From an uncultured beta proteobacterium (GTDB lineage: Bacteria > Pseudomonadota > Gammaproteobacteria > Burkholderiales > Burkholderiaceae_C), in assembly GCA_903920405.1 (NCBI GenBank), contig CAIXMC010000032.1:1-8095 (forward strand): a DNA stretch of 8,095 bases. Direction: 5' to 3'. The notes beneath the pieces are model-generated. The model searched no databases. It was not told the origin of the DNA and worked only from the letters and a program-made list of their open reading frames with translations. This document shows, in pieces, positions 6,317-8,095 of the stretch. Each line of letters starts with the position of its first letter. The stretch's first letter is position 1. A program made the translations under genes and the position numbers.

Positions 6317-7005
6317 GGTGTACCTTTGGTTTTGAGCGATTGCAACATGGCAAGAGCAGCAGCTTGCTCACCTGAACGGCGCGACCCGCCTATGCCGCGC
6401 TCGCACAGGTTCAGTTCAAAAATTTCGCACGAAACATCAAAAGTTTGTTCATGCGCAGCGCCAAGTGCGTTGACCACTTGGTAACTGGGAGGTTTGAATT
6501 TGCGTGCCTGAAGCCACTCTTGCAGTTCAGTCTTGGCATCTTTGCTCTTGGCCACCATGGCAGGGTTGATGTCAACAGACTTATAAAGACGATGCACCAA
6601 GGTCTGCGCTGCTGCAAAACCACCGTCCAGATAGACCGCACCAATGATGGCTTCCAGCACATCAGCCAGGATGGAAGGACGCTTTTGGCCGCCTGAATGC
6701 AACTCACCCTCGCCAAGGATCAAACACTCAGGCAAACCCAAACCGACCGCCAATTGGTGCAATGTGTCTTGCCTGACCAGACTGGCGCGTACCTGAGACA
6801 AATCGCCCTCGGGCAAATGTTCTAGTTGCTGGTAAAGCAGGTCTGCGACCGCCAGCCCCAGAACGGAATCCCCTAAAAACTCAAGTCGTTCGTTATGGTC
6901 AATGGAAAAACTGCGGTGCGTCAGGGCACGATGGAGCAGTTGAGGTTGTCTGAAAGTGTAGTTCAGACGATTTTGAAGCGCTACGTGGCTTGAAATGGAG
7001 TTCAA
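6313..7005 (-). CDS. rnc: Ribonuclease III
   Basis: A dsRNA-specific endonuclease that processes the rRNA precursor and cuts structured mRNAs and sRNA duplexes; it works as a Mg2+-dependent homodimer. Seen: 230 residues, close to the E. coli length of 226. The signature [11 protein letters not shown] spans 37-47. The acidic residues E39, D46, D115 and E118 match E. coli E38, D45, D114 and E117 with an offset of one. A dsRNA-binding domain covers about 155-224, starting [11 protein letters not shown]. The start is a TTG at 7005 that overlaps the TGA of the preceding gene (TTGA). It is chosen because the N-terminus then aligns residue for residue with E. coli and no ATG or GTG fits better. The Shine-Dalgarno is weak, which fits translational coupling. 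Its own stop overlaps the era start (ATGA). In other bacteria RNase III cuts its own leader; whether that happens here cannot be judged because the operon promoter is outside the window. Confidence 0.97.
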   Translation of the reverse strand: MNSISSHVALQNRLNYTFRQPQLLHRALTHRSFSIDHNERLEFLGDSVLGLAVADLLYQQLEHLPEGDLSQVRASLVRQDTLHQLAVGLGLPECLILGEGELHSGGQKRPSILADVLEAIIGAVYLDGGFAAAQTLVHRLYKSVDINPAMVAKSKDAKTELQEWLQARKFKPPSYQVVNALGAAHEQTFDVSCEIFELNLCERGIGGSRRSGEQAAALAMLQSLKTKGTP

Positions 7006-7355
7006 TTGGACTGGCCTGTGTATTTCAGTGTTAAAAATGCAGGGCCTGTCAAATGAATTTCACGTTGATATGCAAAGCTCACTACGACCTTGTCCCCCTC
7101 TTTTTTAACGTCAATATCCTTGCCGCTGATGGAGCTAATGTTGTCAATGCTGGCTGCTTTGTCAAAGATAGTGCGAATCTCCGGGATGGTCGAACCCTGT
7201 TTGGCTTTGTTGACTGCCTTGAGGACAGCCTGATACTCGATGACCGTTGGAAGCACTTGCGCTGCCACTACCCCTGCGACTGCAAGCACCCCGCCAATGA
7301 TCAGCAGGCCAATAAAAGTAAGACCTCTTTGCTTGTTTTGGAATGAAATTTTCAT
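7002..7355 (-). CDS. DUF4845 family small membrane protein
   Basis: 117 residues. The family is a conserved betaproteobacterial and gammaproteobacterial protein of unknown function, regularly encoded between lepB and rnc. Seen: a short basic N-terminus (MKISFQNKQRG), one hydrophobic segment at about 12-34 (LTFIGLLIIGGVLAVAG and on), and a soluble domain of about 80 residues probably in the periplasm, ending HLTGPAFLTLKYTG. The N-terminus looks prepilin-like (RGLTFIGLL), but it lacks the Glu at +5 and this form is normal in the family. The ATG at 7355 is preferred over an upstream frame extension to 7403, which would overlap lepB: AAGGAG lies about 8 nt before it and overlaps the lepB stop. 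The gap to lepB is 13 nt. The stop overlaps the rnc TTG start. The function remains unknown; the position suggests only co-expression with export and RNA-processing genes. Confidence 0.92.
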   Translation of the reverse strand: MKISFQNKQRGLTFIGLLIIGGVLAVAGVVAAQVLPTVIEYQAVLKAVNKAKQGSTIPEIRTIFDKAASIDNISSISGKDIDVKKEGDKVVVSFAYQREIHLTGPAFLTLKYTGQSN

Positions 7356-7368
7356 ACTGTTTTCTCCT

Positions 7369-8095
7369 TCAATTGAATGAACCAATGCGCTTGAGGTTAC
7401 CAAAATTCATCCAGACAAAAAAGGCCTTGCCCACAATATTTTGATCGGGAACAAAGCCCCAGTAGCGAGAGTCAAGGGAATTGTCGCGATTGTCACCCAT
7501 CATAAAGTAATGGCCTGGGGGAACTTTGCACACCACACCTTCTATGCTGTAGCGGCAATTTTTATTGTTTTCAAACTCATGCGCACCAGAAATATAGGCC
7601 GGATGGGTATCGTCATTGAGTAAACGATGGGGGCTATCACCCAGTAATTCTTCCAACTGATGGAAATAGCGCATGGCATCTTCGTCAAAAAACTCAGGCA
7701 CGTTTTGGGTCTCGATAGCTTTGCCATTGATGGTCAAACGTTTGTTCAAGTAAGCCACTTCGTCGCCGGGCAGTCCAACCACGCGCTTGATGTAATCCAG
7801 ACTGGGTTTGGGCGGATAACGAAACACCATCACATCCCCGCGCTGCGGGGCCGTGCCCTCGGTGATTTTTTTATTGATGACAGGCAGACGCAGACCGTAA
7901 TGAAATTTGTTAACCACAATCAGATCGCCCACCAACAAGGTTGGAATCATCGATCCAGAAGGAATTTTGAAGGGTTCAAACAAAAAGGAACGCAAAATAA
8001 ACACTGCAATGATGACTGGAAACAGCCCTGCCGTCCAATCCAGCCACCAGGGTTGGGCCAAAATTTTGGCCTTGGCCTGCGACACATCCCCGTCC
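7369..8095 (-). CDS. lepB: Signal peptidase I, 5' end beyond the window
   Basis: An inner-membrane serine protease that removes signal peptides from Sec- and Tat-exported preproteins, using a Ser/Lys dyad. The frame is open to the right edge, so the GTG at 8085 is probably an internal valine. The first transmembrane helix and the start of the family would lie outside. Numbering from that GTG: membrane segment about 18-34; box B IPSGSM (41-46) with catalytic Ser45; DYIKRVVGLPGDE (97-109) with catalytic Lys100; GDNRDNSLDSRYWG (197-210); C-terminal VGKAFFVW (218-225). Cysteines 177 and 186 could form the periplasmic disulfide seen in E. coli LepB, with slightly wider spacing. All active-site boxes are intact. 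It is the first visible gene of the lepB-DUF4845-rnc-era operon; lepA usually precedes it in related genomes. Its TGA overlaps the Shine-Dalgarno of the next gene, suggesting coupled translation. Confidence 0.96.
   Translation of the reverse strand, partial: DGDVSQAKAKILAQPWWLDWTAGLFPVIIAVFILRSFLFEPFKIPSGSMIPTLLVGDLIVVNKFHYGLRLPVINKKITEGTAPQRGDVMVFRYPPKPSLDYIKRVVGLPGDEVAYLNKRLTINGKAIETQNVPEFFDEDAMRYFHQLEELLGDSPHRLLNDDTHPAYISGAHEFENNKNCRYSIEGVVCKVPPGHYFMMGDNRDNSLDSRYWGFVPDQNIVGKAFFVWMNFGNLKRIGSFN

Noticed and set aside
7290..7355. DUF4845 N-terminus as a type IV prepilin linked to the pilus-type ATPases
   Set aside because: The RGLTFIGLL pattern lacks the Glu at +5 and is typical of this family beside lepB; the ATPase genes are far away and in a separate unit.
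8085..8087. GTG at 8085 as the true lepB start
   Set aside because: The frame stays open to the window edge and the family usually has another membrane segment further upstream. The ATG at 8087 is in a different frame.

Overview
The window looks like chromosomal DNA of a betaproteobacterium, most likely Burkholderiales. The evidence is gene order and protein style. The minus-strand run lepB, DUF4845, rnc, era is the usual betaproteobacterial arrangement. The plus-strand pair yciB then a secreted PpiC-type prolyl isomerase recalls the yciB-bolA-ppiC cluster of that group. Base composition is near balanced by eye. I cannot name a genus from sequence alone. No tRNA, rRNA, CRISPR array, transposase or phage gene was seen.

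Left part (1-3432, minus strand): two tandem paralogous secretion or pilus assembly ATPases of the GspE/PilB type. The upstream one (1359-3290) is complete. The downstream one (1-1157, cut by the left edge) has an unusual N-terminal extension followed by four 24-residue MshEN-like motifs at an exact 30-residue period. Its first 385 residues were translated by hand and are open throughout. A plausible sigma70-type promoter lies before each gene, and the two promoters share the 10-mer AACATGTTGA. The 201-bp gap between the genes holds a 19-bp inverted repeat (one mismatch) that ends 3 bases before the second gene's start codon.

Middle part (3433-5101, plus strand): yciB (intracellular septation protein A) and a periplasmic parvulin. 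The bolA gene often found between them is absent. A short tandem repeat, CGCCATAA x3, covers the yciB stop codon.

Right part (5261-8095, minus strand, read right to left): lepB (5' end beyond the window), a small DUF4845 membrane protein, rnc and era. They are tightly packed, with a 13-nt gap, a TTGA overlap and an ATGA overlap, so this is one translationally coupled operon. It joins protein export (signal peptidase I) with RNA processing and ribosome assembly (RNase III, Era). The operon ends at era, facing ppiC, rather than running on into recO.

Most of the window is ordinary housekeeping DNA. The part worth a second look is the ATPase pair: its duplicated N-terminal modules, the expanded MshEN-like repeat array and the structured intergenic region.
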